Positions 24,524-34,190 of a stretch of 64,000 nucleotides of DNA are shown in pieces. The translations under genes were made by a program, and so were the position numbers. The notes below the pieces were generated by a model that saw nothing but the letters and a program-made list of their open reading frames with translations, was not told where the DNA came from and did not search any database. The first letter of the stretch is position 1, and every line of letters starts with the position of its first letter. Location of the stretch: positions 1-64,000 of the forward strand of contig DVDU01000071.1 in assembly GCA_015296065.1 (NCBI GenBank), given 5' to 3'. Source of the DNA: Oscillatoriaceae cyanobacterium M33_DOE_052. GTDB lineage: Bacteria > Cyanobacteriota > Cyanobacteriia > Cyanobacteriales > Laspinemataceae.

Positions 24524-27500
24524 CGAAAATCCCCATCCCATTTGTACCGATTAAATCTGCAGTTAAGACCACCGTCCCATCCGCTGCCAAAGTCCATCCA
24601 GTCGCTTCGACAATACGCGGGTTGACCATGACTTGACCCTGATTAATTGACACAGGATTTTCTCCTATGGGTCTTTCACTCTCTCTCTCCCTGGCCCACT
24701 CCACCACTGACGCCCCGCTGGTCATCGCTTCAAACGGAGTCGGCGGCAACCCCCCCCTCCCGGTAATTGTAAATTCGCTCTCTTTACCCTTATTACAAGG
24801 GTCGCGCCCCATTAAACTCGCCGCATCAATGAAATTTGCCGGTAAATTCACCAAACCAGAACTAGGGTCAACTTCTGGGGTGTTGATTTCCACGCTACCG
24901 CTGAATTCCGCACCCAGTTGAGAACTAGCGGTGATATCGCTAAAAGCAGTGGTTTCATTCCGGAATTGAGTGCCGAAAATACCCCGCGCATTCACCACCA
25001 CCCGTCCCCCGAAGCTATCTTCCGCATTGGCGGATATATCGCTATTTTCCAAAGCCACTAAATTCGTCGTGTTAATAGTGATGTTGCCCCCCGTAGCATC
25101 GCCACTAGCATCCGTAGTAATACCACTTCCCCGCCGTAATATAATATCCCCACCATTGAGGCTAATATTTCCCTGACCGCCAATAGTATTAGCACTGAGA
25201 AAGGCTTGGTCAGCCAAAAATATAGAATTAGCTGCAATTTGAATATTCCCCGCCGTACCAACACCAAAACTACTCGCACTCAGAAAGGCTTGGTTAGTCA
25301 GAGAAAAAGACTCAGCCGCAATATTGATATTCCCACCATCACCACTGGCAAAAATTCCCACAGTAGTAACAGCAGCACTAGCGCTCTGATGACTCCCCAC
25401 CCCGTCAAAAATAACCCTATCTTTAGCAGCAATATTAATATTACCAGCATTTCCGTCTCCTTGAGTGCTAGCAATCAGTTCCCCACCATTGCTCACCACC
25501 AGGGAGCCAGTGGTAATCTCAATATCACCGCCATTTCCCACTGCATCCTCACTGACTCGGCTAGCCACACTGCTGGAAAATCTCATAAAGCTGGCTTCCT
25601 GACTGAAAAATTGCGCCGAATCTAATTCCTCATCTTCTTCGGAAAAATCGATAAATTCCTGGTTACTCACCCCATCAACCACCACTTTATCTCTGGCGGT
25701 AATTATCAACTGACCACCATCCCCCTGGCCAAAGGTACTGGTGGTGATGGTGCCACCATTTCTGACTATCAGCGCTCCAGTTTCAATCTCGATATTGCCC
25801 CCCACTCCTACCCCGGTATCGCCAACGTTTGCAAAAATACCTCCCAAATTGGCTGGTCCTACACCATCCAAAATTACGTTATCTTTAGCCTTAATTAAAA
25901 TATCGCCGCCGTTGCCCGTGCCATTAGTCCCAGTATTAATTTGTGCCCCGTTGGTGACGGAAAGAGAGCCAGTTGTGATTTCAATATTGCCAGCGCTGCC
26001 TTCGGCGCCATCTTCCACATCCGCTTGAATTTCTGTGGGGAGTGAAAACTCTTCCCTAACGCCATCTAACACTACAGAATCCCGGGCGTTAATTATAATG
26101 TTACCAGCATTGCCAATCCCCCTGTTTTCCACTTGAATATAAGCGCCGTTTAGAAGAGTGAGAGAGCCTGTGGTGATATTTACATCTCCTCCTTGACCTT
26201 CTCCATCTCTACCCACAGAGCTAAAGATCCCAGTGAGAAAACTCGTATTTCCTCCGTCAATGAGGATACTATCACGAGCCGTAATATTAATGTTACCGCC
26301 ATTACCAGCGCCAAAAGTCTCTGCATTGATTGCGCTAACTCTAGTAATGACCAGGGAACCCACATCTAGATTAATATCCCCAGCATTGCCCACCCACAGG
26401 GTGGAGGCATCTAATTGGGCACCATTTGTGAGGGTGAGAGCATTAGCAGTAATATTAATGCCACTGGTGGCACCAAAACTGCCGAGTTCCACGCGACTGT
26501 AAGCACTGCCATTATCAAAAACTATCTCCCCACTAGCGTTAATATTAACACTTCCTGCAGCTCCATCTCCAAAAACCAGACTAGCACTAATCTCTCCGCC
26601 GTTGGTAGCAAATAGAGACCGGGTGTGAATATTGACACTGCCGCTATTGCCCCTACTACCTCCGCGTAGGTCGCTGCCAATATACCCTCGGTTATCAATG
26701 TTGATGGTATCCCCCACATCGATATTAATATCCCCACCATTGCCTAAACCAAATTTAGTATTGCTTAATACAGCATCATTCCTGACGGTGAGGTTGCCGG
26801 TGTTGATGTTGATATTACCGCCGTTACCGGGAGCGAGTATTTCCACGCTGGCTTTGACTTTACCGCTATCAAATAATATGCTGTCTGTGGCAATAATATT
26901 GATATGGCCGCCATTGCCAGAGCTAAAAGTCCCGGTGAGTAATTCGGCGCCGCTGGTGACAAATAATGATGTGGTATCAATATTGATGTTGCCCCCATTG
27001 CCCAAAGATTCTTCTAAAACTTGATTGGCAATTAAGCTGTTATCACTGATGTTGATATTGCCAGTAGCATTGAGTGTGATATTACCAGCTTGACTGGTGG
27101 GGTTGCCTAAGCCAGTATCGATGCCTGCGAGAAGCTGACTACTGCCGGAAATATCTAAATTACTGGCGGTGATGGCGATATTACCGGTGTCGCTACCACG
27201 CACATTGATTTCAGCAGCATTGGTGATGGTGATGTCTCTGGGAATAGGGGGGTTATTGCCGATTTCATCGCCAGTTAGAGTAAAGGATATGCCATGAGGA
27301 GATAAACTACAGTTGCTACCACATCCGAGATAAATGTTGCCGCCCGGTACTTGCAATTTTGCCCCATCTATGGTAGTGTTTCCCCCAATTAATGCGAGGG
27401 TTTGATTGGCTGGGAGTTGCAAGTTAGTGTTTTGGAGCTGAATGCTACCGGGGTTATTACCATATTGCAAGCCGGTAGGCACATTGATGGTGAGGAGGGG

Positions 27501-28022
27501 AGGTGCTTGGGGGTTATTGGCGCTGTATTCTATACCGTTTTCAAATAACAAGCTGCTGGCAGTTGTCACCAGAAAAGAGCCGCGAATATCTAAACTGGCA
27601 TTAGGTCCAAAAATAATGCCGTTGGGGTTGAGTAAAAATAGGTTGGCATTGCCTAAAACTCCGAGGGTGCCATTAATTTGGGAGGGGTTGCCGCCAGTAA
27701 CGCGGTTGATGATGTTTTGGATGGCGTCGGGGTTGGTGAAATAGACGCTGCTACCTGCGCCGATGTTGAATTCTCCAAAGCTGTGAAAGAGGTTGGCGCC
27801 GCGAATGGCGCCGCCTTCTATTCTAATAGTTTGGGGTTCTGGGGTGGTGATGGTGCTGGTTTCGGTGCCTAATGTGTTATCGGGGATGATTTGGGCTAAT
27901 CCGACGGCGGGGATAAGTCCTAATTCCAGCAGATGTAACAGGGGCAAAATTATTATTTTTAAGGATAATTTTCCGCCAGTATGATCTGCTGGTTTTTGCC
28001 AGTTCCAAAAAACCTTAAGCAT
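24495..28022 (-). CDS. TpsA-type filamentous haemagglutinin-like exoprotein
   Basis: 1175 residues. A signal-peptide-like N-terminus is followed by the haemagglutination activity (TPS secretion) domain: IIPDNTLGTETSTIT, RGANLFHSFGEFNIGAGSSV, VTGGNPSQINGTLGVLGNAN, LLNPNGIIFGPNASLDIRGS. The rest to about residue 1050 is a repetitive right-handed beta-helix with NxGNIxI/xITTGSLxV repeats. The C-terminal region (CNKGKESEFTITGRGGLPPTP, IVEATGW) is shared with the next gene upstream. Such proteins are exported through a TpsB outer-membrane porin and act at the surface; no TpsB is in the window. It is separated by only 78 bp from the paralogue at 28101. Its 3' end overlaps the broken HEPN gene by 29 bp. 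Confidence 0.9.
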   Translation of the reverse strand: MLKVFWNWQKPADHTGGKLSLKIIILPLLHLLELGLIPAVGLAQIIPDNTLGTETSTITTPEPQTIRIEGGAIRGANLFHSFGEFNIGAGSSVYFTNPDAIQNIINRVTGGNPSQINGTLGVLGNANLFLLNPNGIIFGPNASLDIRGSFLVTTASSLLFENGIEYSANNPQAPPLLTINVPTGLQYGNNPGSIQLQNTNLQLPANQTLALIGGNTTIDGAKLQVPGGNIYLGCGSNCSLSPHGISFTLTGDEIGNNPPIPRDITITNAAEINVRGSDTGNIAITASNLDISGSSQLLAGIDTGLGNPTSQAGNITLNATGNINISDNSLIANQVLEESLGNGGNINIDTTSLFVTSGAELLTGTFSSGNGGHINIIATDSILFDSGKVKASVEILAPGNGGNININTGNLTVRNDAVLSNTKFGLGNGGDINIDVGDTINIDNRGYIGSDLRGGSRGNSGSVNIHTRSLFATNGGEISASLVFGDGAAGSVNINASGEIVFDNGSAYSRVELGSFGATSGINITANALTLTNGAQLDASTLWVGNAGDINLDVGSLVITRVSAINAETFGAGNGGNINITARDSILIDGGNTSFLTGIFSSVGRDGEGQGGDVNITTGSLTLLNGAYIQVENRGIGNAGNIIINARDSVVLDGVREEFSLPTEIQADVEDGAEGSAGNIEITTGSLSVTNGAQINTGTNGTGNGGDILIKAKDNVILDGVGPANLGGIFANVGDTGVGVGGNIEIETGALIVRNGGTITTSTFGQGDGGQLIITARDKVVVDGVSNQEFIDFSEEDEELDSAQFFSQEASFMRFSSSVASRVSEDAVGNGGDIEITTGSLVVSNGGELIASTQGDGNAGNINIAAKDRVIFDGVGSHQSASAAVTTVGIFASGDGGNINIAAESFSLTNQAFLSASSFGVGTAGNIQIAANSIFLADQAFLSANTIGGQGNISLNGGDIILRRGSGITTDASGDATGGNITINTTNLVALENSDISANAEDSFGGRVVVNARGIFGTQFRNETTAFSDITASSQLGAEFSGSVEINTPEVDPSSGLVNLPANFIDAASLMGRDPCNKGKESEFTITGRGGLPPTPFEAMTSGASVVEWARERESERPIGENPVSINQGQVMVNPRIVEATGWTLAADGTVVLTADLIGTNGMGIFANGCAALGE

Positions 28023-28100
28023 TTTTCACCACCCTAAATGTTCCACCCCAGGGATGACTGGGTTTGAAACTACAATTTACTCCATCACTAGGGCATTTTG

Positions 28101-31100
28101 TCAAGGGTTATTACAGGTTTTTGGTGGAGTAATTGCCAAGTCTGAGCTGGTTTTGGGGGCAGTGGCGGTGAGGGTAATGGCGCCATCAGCGCCTACTGTC
28201 CAGCCGGTGGCTTCGACGATCTGGGTTTCCTGGTCTTCCTCTCCCCTGCTCCCCTGCTCCCTTGCCCCCCTGCTCCCTTGTTCCCCTGCGCCTCCACTCC
28301 CCATTGGTGTTGCCCAACTGAGGTCCGTGGCGGCGGGGTTGATGGCTTCAAAGGGGGTGGGGGGTAAGCCACCGCGCCCGGTGATGATGAATTCGCTATC
28401 TTTGCGTTTGGCGCAAGGGTTGTTGGCGATGAGGCTGGCGGCGTCGATCGGGTTTTGAGACAGGGGGACTAACCCGGCGCTGGGGTCCACTTCGGGGGTG
28501 CTGATGACTACGCTGCCGCTGAATTGGGGACCGAGTTGGGAGGTGGCGGTGATGTCGCTCAGGGGGGTGGTGCTGCTGCGAAATGCGGTGCCAAAGATAC
28601 CGGTGGCGTTGATGATGACTCGTCCGCCGAAGCTGTCTTCGGCGTTGGCGGAGATGTCGCTGTTTTCTAGGGCGATGAGGTTGCTGGTGTTAAAGGTGAT
28701 GTTACCACCGGTGGCGGTGCCTTGGGCGTTGGTGGTGATTTGACTGTTGTTTCGCAAGATGAGGTCAAGGGCTTGCACCGTAATATCGCCCTGTCCGGCT
28801 GTGGTATCAGCAGTTATGGCCGCCATGCTATCTAAGAAAATAGAATCAGCTTGCAAATCAATATTGCCAGCTTTACCGGTGCCGAGACTGTTGGAATTCA
28901 GACGAGCGCCGTTGCTTAGGCGCAAGATACCGGCATTAATTTCGATCGTCCCGCCCGCTCCGGTGGCTCTCTCTGCTACTTGGGTGGCTAACTCGCCGCT
29001 GCTTGAGGTGGGGCCGAGACCTTCAAAAATGGCGGTATCTCGGACATTAACGGCGATCGTCCCTGCATTCCCACCGCCTTCCGTGCTGGTACTCAACGAG
29101 GCTCCTTGAGTCACATCCAGGGTATTGGCGGAGATTTCAATTCTCCCGCCATCACCTATTCCAGCGGCGATACTGAAGGCCCCAGCGCTTTGCCCCCTGA
29201 TGTTGGTGCCTGCAAACGAGACGCGATCGCGAGCATTGACGGTAATTGTCCCCGCATCTCCCCCGGAAAAAGTGCTAGCACTTACCACCGCCCCACCGGT
29301 AACAAACAGAGACCCAGTATTAATATTGATACTCCCCCCATTACCAGATGCCGTTGGGGCAAACAAATTAGGCAAACTGACCCGACTAAACGCCCCCCCT
29401 GGCAATCTTTGGATATTGCCATTGGGGTTAATGCCATCAAAAATAACTTGCTCTGTGGCATTAATATTAATACTCCCCGCATCCCCCGTTCCCAGCGTAT
29501 TAGATTCCAGCGTCGCGCCATTAGTCAGGGAAAGCGTCCTCGTATCAATATTTACACTCCCCCCATCGCCTTCTCCACCCACTCCCACATTGCTTAAAGC
29601 TGTACTGGATATATCATCAGTGTAACCGTCGAAACTGATGGAATCGGCATTAATATTGATACTCCCAGCATTGCCTTTACCTATAGTCGTTGCACTCAGG
29701 CGCGCTCCATTATTTACCCGCACAGTGCTGGCAGTAATATTGATATTGCCACTATTACCGATGCCGCCCTCCTCTATGGTCACGGCTGCCCCGCTCGGTC
29801 TTTTAGCCACATCCCGGAAAAAGTTTCTACTGATACTATCAAACAGCACATCCGTAGCAGTAATATTAATATTGCCACTATTTCCCTCGCCATATATTTC
29901 AGAATTAATCCGTCCCCCATTAGAAAAAACAAAATTACCAGTATTGATTGTGATATTCCCACCATTGCCTATGGCTGTCTCTGCCACAGAGCTGAAAATA
30001 CCACTAAAAATATCTTGATTTTCGCCATCAAAAACTACCCTATCCCTAGCATTCATGTTGATATCACCGGCATTTCCTTCCCCTTCGGTACTGGCAACGA
30101 TTCGCCCTCCCTCCGTCGCCGTTACCGCATTAGCAGTAATATTAATAGTCCCCGCATTGCCCACGCCACTAGAATAGACGGCGCTAGTAATATAGCTGCC
30201 ATCACTCAAATTAACTTCTGATGCCGTAATTTCGATATTCCCGGCATCACCCTCGCCAAAAGTATCCGCACCGATGATCGTGTCATTGCTCAAGCTGAGC
30301 TGACCAGCATTGATAATGATATTACCACCTTTGCCGCTGCCATTCAGCATTACAGCATTAGAAATCAGACTATCATCGGCCACATTCACACTGTCGCTGA
30401 CATTAATGATGATATTTCCTGCTTGGGGAACTGCGGTGCTTTCCCCAATGGCGTTGGAGTCATTCCCCGCCCTAATTCTCACCCCATCTAATATTTCTAG
30501 ATTGGCTGCACTTATATCTATGGTGCCTCCCGGAACAGCGCGCACATTGATTTCAGCACTGTTATTGATAGATATATCTGATTTTTGAATAAGATCAGGA
30601 GTTTCGCTGACTGGGAAGCTGACAAAACCGTTAGATTGAGCCGTGAGGGGGACAGTTTGGCTCGGTGCAATGCTGCTGAGATAAACCGTACCACCAGGAA
30701 CCAGCAATCTGGCACCATCTAAGCTGATCCGCCCCCCAGCTAAACCCAGAGTTTGATTTGGTTGCAGTTCTAATTGGGTTTGCTGCATCTGAATCCCGCC
30801 GGGATTACTATTATACTGCAATCCCGTGGGGACATTGATGGTGAGTAGAGGTGGAGCTTGCGGGTTATTGGTGCTAAATTCGATACCGTTTTCAAATAGC
30901 AAACTGCTGGCAGTTGTCCCTAGGAATGAACCTCGAATATCTAAACTGGCATTAGGTCCGAAGATAATGCCATTGGGGTTGAGTAAGTATAAATTGGCAT
31001 TGCCGGATACTCCCAGGGTGCCAAAGATGTTGCTGGGGTTAGCGCCGGTGACACGGTTGATGATATTTTGGATCCCGTCGGGGTTGGTGAAATAGACGCT

Positions 31101-31340
31101 ATTGCCTTCGCCAATGTTGAATTCGCTAAAGCTGTGGAAGAGGTTGGCTCCGCGAATGGCCCCCCCATCAATGGTTTGGACTTGTGGCTCGGTGGTGGTG
31201 ACTGTAGAGCTTTCCGTCCCTAAAGTATTATCGGGGATGATTTGGGCATTACCACTGCTAGTCCCTAGTGCTAGACTAGCGGGCAAGATGACAGTTAAGG
31301 TGCGGTAGATTACGCCCTGAAATTTCCACACATTGGTCAT
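28101..31340 (-). CDS. TpsA-type filamentous haemagglutinin-like exoprotein, second copy
   Basis: 1079 residues from the ATG at 31340 (MTNVWKFQGVIYRTLTVILP..., a clean signal peptide ending near SSGNA). The open frame extends to 31529 but that part overlaps the kinase gene and passes through intergenic repeats. The TPS domain is nearly identical to that of the 24495 protein (IIPDNTLGTESSTVTTTEP, RGANLFHSFSEFNIGEGNSV, LLNPNGIIFGPNASLDIRGS), followed by beta-helix repeats and the conserved C-terminal ITGRGGLPPTPFEAI and IVEATGWTVGADGAITLT. Just before IVEATGW the frame reads through a GGGGAGCA tract (28238-28303), giving GGAGEQGSRGAREQGSRG. It is probably surface-exposed and TpsB-dependent. Confidence 0.9.
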   Translation of the reverse strand: MTNVWKFQGVIYRTLTVILPASLALGTSSGNAQIIPDNTLGTESSTVTTTEPQVQTIDGGAIRGANLFHSFSEFNIGEGNSVYFTNPDGIQNIINRVTGANPSNIFGTLGVSGNANLYLLNPNGIIFGPNASLDIRGSFLGTTASSLLFENGIEFSTNNPQAPPLLTINVPTGLQYNSNPGGIQMQQTQLELQPNQTLGLAGGRISLDGARLLVPGGTVYLSSIAPSQTVPLTAQSNGFVSFPVSETPDLIQKSDISINNSAEINVRAVPGGTIDISAANLEILDGVRIRAGNDSNAIGESTAVPQAGNIIINVSDSVNVADDSLISNAVMLNGSGKGGNIIINAGQLSLSNDTIIGADTFGEGDAGNIEITASEVNLSDGSYITSAVYSSGVGNAGTINITANAVTATEGGRIVASTEGEGNAGDINMNARDRVVFDGENQDIFSGIFSSVAETAIGNGGNITINTGNFVFSNGGRINSEIYGEGNSGNINITATDVLFDSISRNFFRDVAKRPSGAAVTIEEGGIGNSGNINITASTVRVNNGARLSATTIGKGNAGSININADSISFDGYTDDISSTALSNVGVGGEGDGGSVNIDTRTLSLTNGATLESNTLGTGDAGSININATEQVIFDGINPNGNIQRLPGGAFSRVSLPNLFAPTASGNGGSININTGSLFVTGGAVVSASTFSGGDAGTITVNARDRVSFAGTNIRGQSAGAFSIAAGIGDGGRIEISANTLDVTQGASLSTSTEGGGNAGTIAVNVRDTAIFEGLGPTSSSGELATQVAERATGAGGTIEINAGILRLSNGARLNSNSLGTGKAGNIDLQADSIFLDSMAAITADTTAGQGDITVQALDLILRNNSQITTNAQGTATGGNITFNTSNLIALENSDISANAEDSFGGRVIINATGIFGTAFRSSTTPLSDITATSQLGPQFSGSVVISTPEVDPSAGLVPLSQNPIDAASLIANNPCAKRKDSEFIITGRGGLPPTPFEAINPAATDLSWATPMGSGGAGEQGSRGAREQGSRGEEDQETQIVEATGWTVGADGAITLTATAPKTSSDLAITPPKTCNNP
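28238..28303. repeat. CTCCCCTGCTCCCTTG tandem tract translated within a TpsA gene
   Basis: About seven 8-9 bp units (CTCCCCTGC, TCCCTTGCC) of the window-wide C-rich family lie in frame between two conserved C-terminal blocks of the exoprotein at 28101. The paralogue at 24495 lacks the tract at this point. Confidence 0.85.
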
Positions 31341-31434
31341 TGGTGTTTTGTCCTTTGTCACTTGTCCTTGGTCCTTTGTCATTTTACCAGGGAGAATGGA
31401 CTTTTGACCAGGGACAAGTGACAAGGGATAAAAA
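31341..31434. repeat. GTCCTTTGTCACTTGTCC / GGGACAAGTGACAAGGG repeats
   Basis: The gap between the kinase stop and the exoprotein start is almost entirely the GTC-CTT-TGTC heptamer family, on both strands, so that it can fold back on itself. Confidence 0.85.
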
Positions 31435-33069
31435 CTAGCTAGCAAGCAAATAAATGGCAAAAATACCTTGGATGAATTTGGCTTTGCGCTTTTCTTTGCG
31501 GTAGGAGGAGACGCCGTGGATGACGCCACCAGCGGCGAGAGCGAGGTTGATACCTAAGCCGATCGGGCCGCCCAAAACCCCCACTGCCACTCTCCCAAAA
31601 GCGTGCCGTCCAATCAGGTTGAGCAATACCCCAGTGAGCAATCCTTTAGTCAGCTTCACTAAGATAATTCGGGAGACGATCGCCGCCATCAAGCCAGAAA
31701 CTCCTGCCGTGCCAAATAAAATTCCTTTAATCCCGGCTTTTTTCATGGTATCAGCAGCTACGTTGATTTGATTATTTCTCAGGTCTTCTATGACCTTTTC
31801 CCAAAATTCTTCTTTTTCTGTGGCATCCAAAGCATTGTAAACTAAAATTGATATATTTTTGACGATACACCGCATTTTATCCCGGAGCCGATCGTCCTTA
31901 CCTAATTCTCGCAGCTCATCGAGAAAGCCCTCTTTCTCTTTCTGATAATCTGGGTCAATTTCCAATTTTTCCACAATTTCCAAAATTTGCTTGCGCCACA
32001 AGCAAATTATCTGCCATTCTGTAATATTATCCCTTTTTAGCTCAAGTTTTGCCGTGGTTTCTAAAAATTGATAAATTTCTCCGGTCATCACTTCCACAGG
32101 CGTAGCCATTGCCACCTCAACATCAAATATTTGCTGACCGACCAGGCGCTTACTATCAGGAGTGAGAGCATCTATGGTATAATAAATACTATTGACGGTG
32201 GTGGTGAGGTCTTGCCAAACTTCCGTCGCCGATTGATAACGCTTGTTAGTGGGTCTTTCCACCATTTGATCCAGAATCTCCGCCATTTGCTCCGTGATAG
32301 CTTGGGGCAAATAATCCCGCCACACCCAGCAGTCTTCCTGGTTATCTCGCAGTTCAAATGGCGGCATCTGGGTGAGCAAATGTAGGCAGGTGACTCCCAA
32401 ACTGTAGATATCACTGGCGAAAGTTGCCCGCGAATCTAGCTGCTCTGGCGCCATATATTCAGGACTACCGATAATTGTGCCTTTTTCTACCAAGGCAGTG
32501 GCACTCCAAACTTTGGCAGCCCCAAAATCGACTAACACTAGACGTTTATCCCCCTGGCGGCGGATGATATTTTCCGGTTTAATATCCCGGTGAATCACGC
32601 CTTTTTCGTGGACGAATTGCAGGAGAGGGAGTAAATCTAGGAGTAACTGGCGGATTTTGGCTTCTGTGAAACAGCCATCATTGACTAATTCTACCGCTAA
32701 GTTTTGGCCGTCGATAAATTCTTGGACTAAATATTGAAATCCATCTTGTTCAAAGTGGGATAAAAGCGCGGGAATTTGGGAATGCTGACCTAGTTCGTCT
32801 AGGCGGACTGCTTCTCGGTGGAATAATTCGGCGGCTTTTTGGGCATTTTTAGTGCCCAGTTCTTGGGGTAAAAATTGCTTGATAACGCAACGGGTTTTGA
32901 GTCGGTCTTCATCCACTGCGAGGAAGGTTTTGCCAAATCCACCTTGTCCTATAGGTTCTAGAGCCCGGTAATGTTCCCGCAGCAGGAGTTTGGCCCCGCA
33001 ATGCTGGCAAAATTTGGCTCCAGATTGGTTGCGGGGTTTGGTGCATTGGGGATGGAGGCAGTAAGTCAT
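31435..33069 (-). CDS. Zinc-ribbon Ser/Thr protein kinase with C-terminal membrane region
   Basis: 544 residues. An N-terminal Cys4 ribbon C-x4-C-x11-C-x2-C (residues 4-24) precedes a complete eukaryotic-type kinase domain (about 34-300): G-loop GQGGFGKT (41-48), VIK lysine 64, catalytic loop HRDIKPEN (Asp162), DFG at 181-183 and APE at about 207-209. A helical region follows (residues 330-430), and the C-terminus is hydrophobic and Gly-rich (GILFGTAGVSGLMAAIVSRI, LTGVLLNLIGRHAFGRVAVG), resembling membrane-inserting helices. It phosphorylates Ser/Thr in unknown targets. It lies upstream of a TpsA gene on the same strand, with 94 bp of repeats between. The ribbon matches that of the PP2C phosphatase at 13592. 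Confidence 0.92.
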   Translation of the reverse strand: MTYCLHPQCTKPRNQSGAKFCQHCGAKLLLREHYRALEPIGQGGFGKTFLAVDEDRLKTRCVIKQFLPQELGTKNAQKAAELFHREAVRLDELGQHSQIPALLSHFEQDGFQYLVQEFIDGQNLAVELVNDGCFTEAKIRQLLLDLLPLLQFVHEKGVIHRDIKPENIIRRQGDKRLVLVDFGAAKVWSATALVEKGTIIGSPEYMAPEQLDSRATFASDIYSLGVTCLHLLTQMPPFELRDNQEDCWVWRDYLPQAITEQMAEILDQMVERPTNKRYQSATEVWQDLTTTVNSIYYTIDALTPDSKRLVGQQIFDVEVAMATPVEVMTGEIYQFLETTAKLELKRDNITEWQIICLWRKQILEIVEKLEIDPDYQKEKEGFLDELRELGKDDRLRDKMRCIVKNISILVYNALDATEKEEFWEKVIEDLRNNQINVAADTMKKAGIKGILFGTAGVSGLMAAIVSRIILVKLTKGLLTGVLLNLIGRHAFGRVAVGVLGGPIGLGINLALAAGGVIHGVSSYRKEKRKAKFIQGIFAIYLLAS

Positions 33070-33240
33070 TTGTCAAAAGTCCTTGGTCATTGGTCCTTGG
33101 TCATTTGTCCTTGGTCATTTGTCCAAAGATAATTTGTCATTTGTCAAAAGTCCTTGGTCATTTGGAAAAGAAACCGGGTTTCTCTCGATATCTCTCATAA
33201 TCGCTCCTCGATTTTTCAAAGAAACCCAGTTTCTCGAGTC
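33068..33240. repeat. GTCCTTGGTCATTTG repeats and GAAACCGGGTTTC palindromes
   Basis: Positions 33068-33165 contain five or six units of the GTCCTTGGTCATTTGTC family. Positions 33169-33237 contain GAAACCGGGTTTCTC and GAAACCCAGTTTCTC, two copies of the AGAAACCCGGTTTCT palindrome family. Confidence 0.85.
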
Positions 33241-33245
33241 ATCGC

Positions 33246-34190
33246 TCAGTTAGACGCTTCCCCAAACCGCGCCAACAACTCCGATCGGGATAACTGGGAT
33301 AAATTCAGTAGCAACTGGGTGCGCTCCATTGCTGGTAGCTGCATCAACGGCGTAATGATGCGGGATAACTCCTCATCCAAAGCCCCAAACCGCGCTGAGA
33401 GCAGACTTGCCACGAGCAACCGCTGCCCTTCTAAATTTCCTTCTTCCCGTCCTTCCTGGCGTCCTTCCTGGCGTCCTTCCTGGAAAGTTTCTTCCCGCCA
33501 ACGCTGGTAAGCTGGTGATAAATTCATAATCAACTCCTTGTCTTCATCATTATTGATATTTTGATTGATTTCCAAGTTGATGCGCCAATTCGCTAAAATC
33601 TCCAGGAGCTGGCGATGCTGGGAATTCACCTCTGGAAGTGCTGCCAGTTCTGCCACCGCCTGTTCCTGAGTTGCACCACGTCCTAACACCCTCAGCCACA
33701 GGGTATTGGGGTTTACTGGTAGTTGGTTAATCGCCACCAGGGCGGTTTTCAGCAGCTCTGGCAGAAAATAAACTCCTTTGCCCCAGTTCTGCAAATCCTC
33801 TTTGGCGCCAAATCCGTTGATTAGTCTCGGCGAACATGACGGCGACAAAATCCACAAAAATGGTAATTCTACCCCAGCCCGCGCCCGATGATCCCGCCGT
33901 GCCCCCCGCTGTATTTCCCCGTGGATTGAATACAATTTTAACTGGCAGTTGCGGACTTCAGCCGGAGTGGGTGGATTGCGGAAAGGCTCGAATATACAGG
34001 TTTGCAATGCCATTTGTCCCAGCAGTCCTAACCATTCCCCGGCTGGAGATGCTGCTGGTGTGGGCACAAACCACACATCTACTTGCCGGATTTCACTGGC
34101 GATATCGTAACTGGTTTGCACTAACCCCAGGGGTGATAATAATTCTTCTAGATATTGTTTGGCAAATTGGTCGTGAGATTGTCGGGTCAT
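33246..34190 (-). CDS. Rpn-like PD-(D/E)XK nuclease/transposase family protein with DUF4351-type C-terminus
   Basis: 314 residues. The N-terminus (MTRQSHDQFAKQYLEELLSP, IRQVDVWFVPT) resembles the cyanobacterial group of Rpn/PD-(D/E)XK-like proteins, many copies of which occur per genome. The C-terminus has the characteristic SPAYQRWREETFQEGRQEG run and a DUF4351-like block (LLSARFGALDEELSRIITPL, LNLSQLSRSELLARFGEA). The REGRQEG repeats are encoded by near-identical GGAAGGACGCCA-type 12-mers (33460-33485). The catalytic residues cannot be assigned with confidence from reading alone. A role in recombination or DNA cleavage is known only for some family members. Confidence 0.65.
   Translation of the reverse strand: MTRQSHDQFAKQYLEELLSPLGLVQTSYDIASEIRQVDVWFVPTPAASPAGEWLGLLGQMALQTCIFEPFRNPPTPAEVRNCQLKLYSIHGEIQRGARRDHRARAGVELPFLWILSPSCSPRLINGFGAKEDLQNWGKGVYFLPELLKTALVAINQLPVNPNTLWLRVLGRGATQEQAVAELAALPEVNSQHRQLLEILANWRINLEINQNINNDEDKELIMNLSPAYQRWREETFQEGRQEGRQEGREEGNLEGQRLLVASLLSARFGALDEELSRIITPLMQLPAMERTQLLLNLSQLSRSELLARFGEASN

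Noticed and set aside
28495-30040. Several 120- to 166-codon plus-strand frames across the TpsA genes
   Set aside because: They are antisense to beta-helix repeats whose codons suppress stops on the other strand; none has a ribosome-binding site or a recognisable domain.
31341-31529. N-terminal extension of the second TpsA protein to 31529
   Set aside because: It overlaps the end of the kinase gene and reads through intergenic repeats. The ATG at 31340 begins a clean signal peptide.
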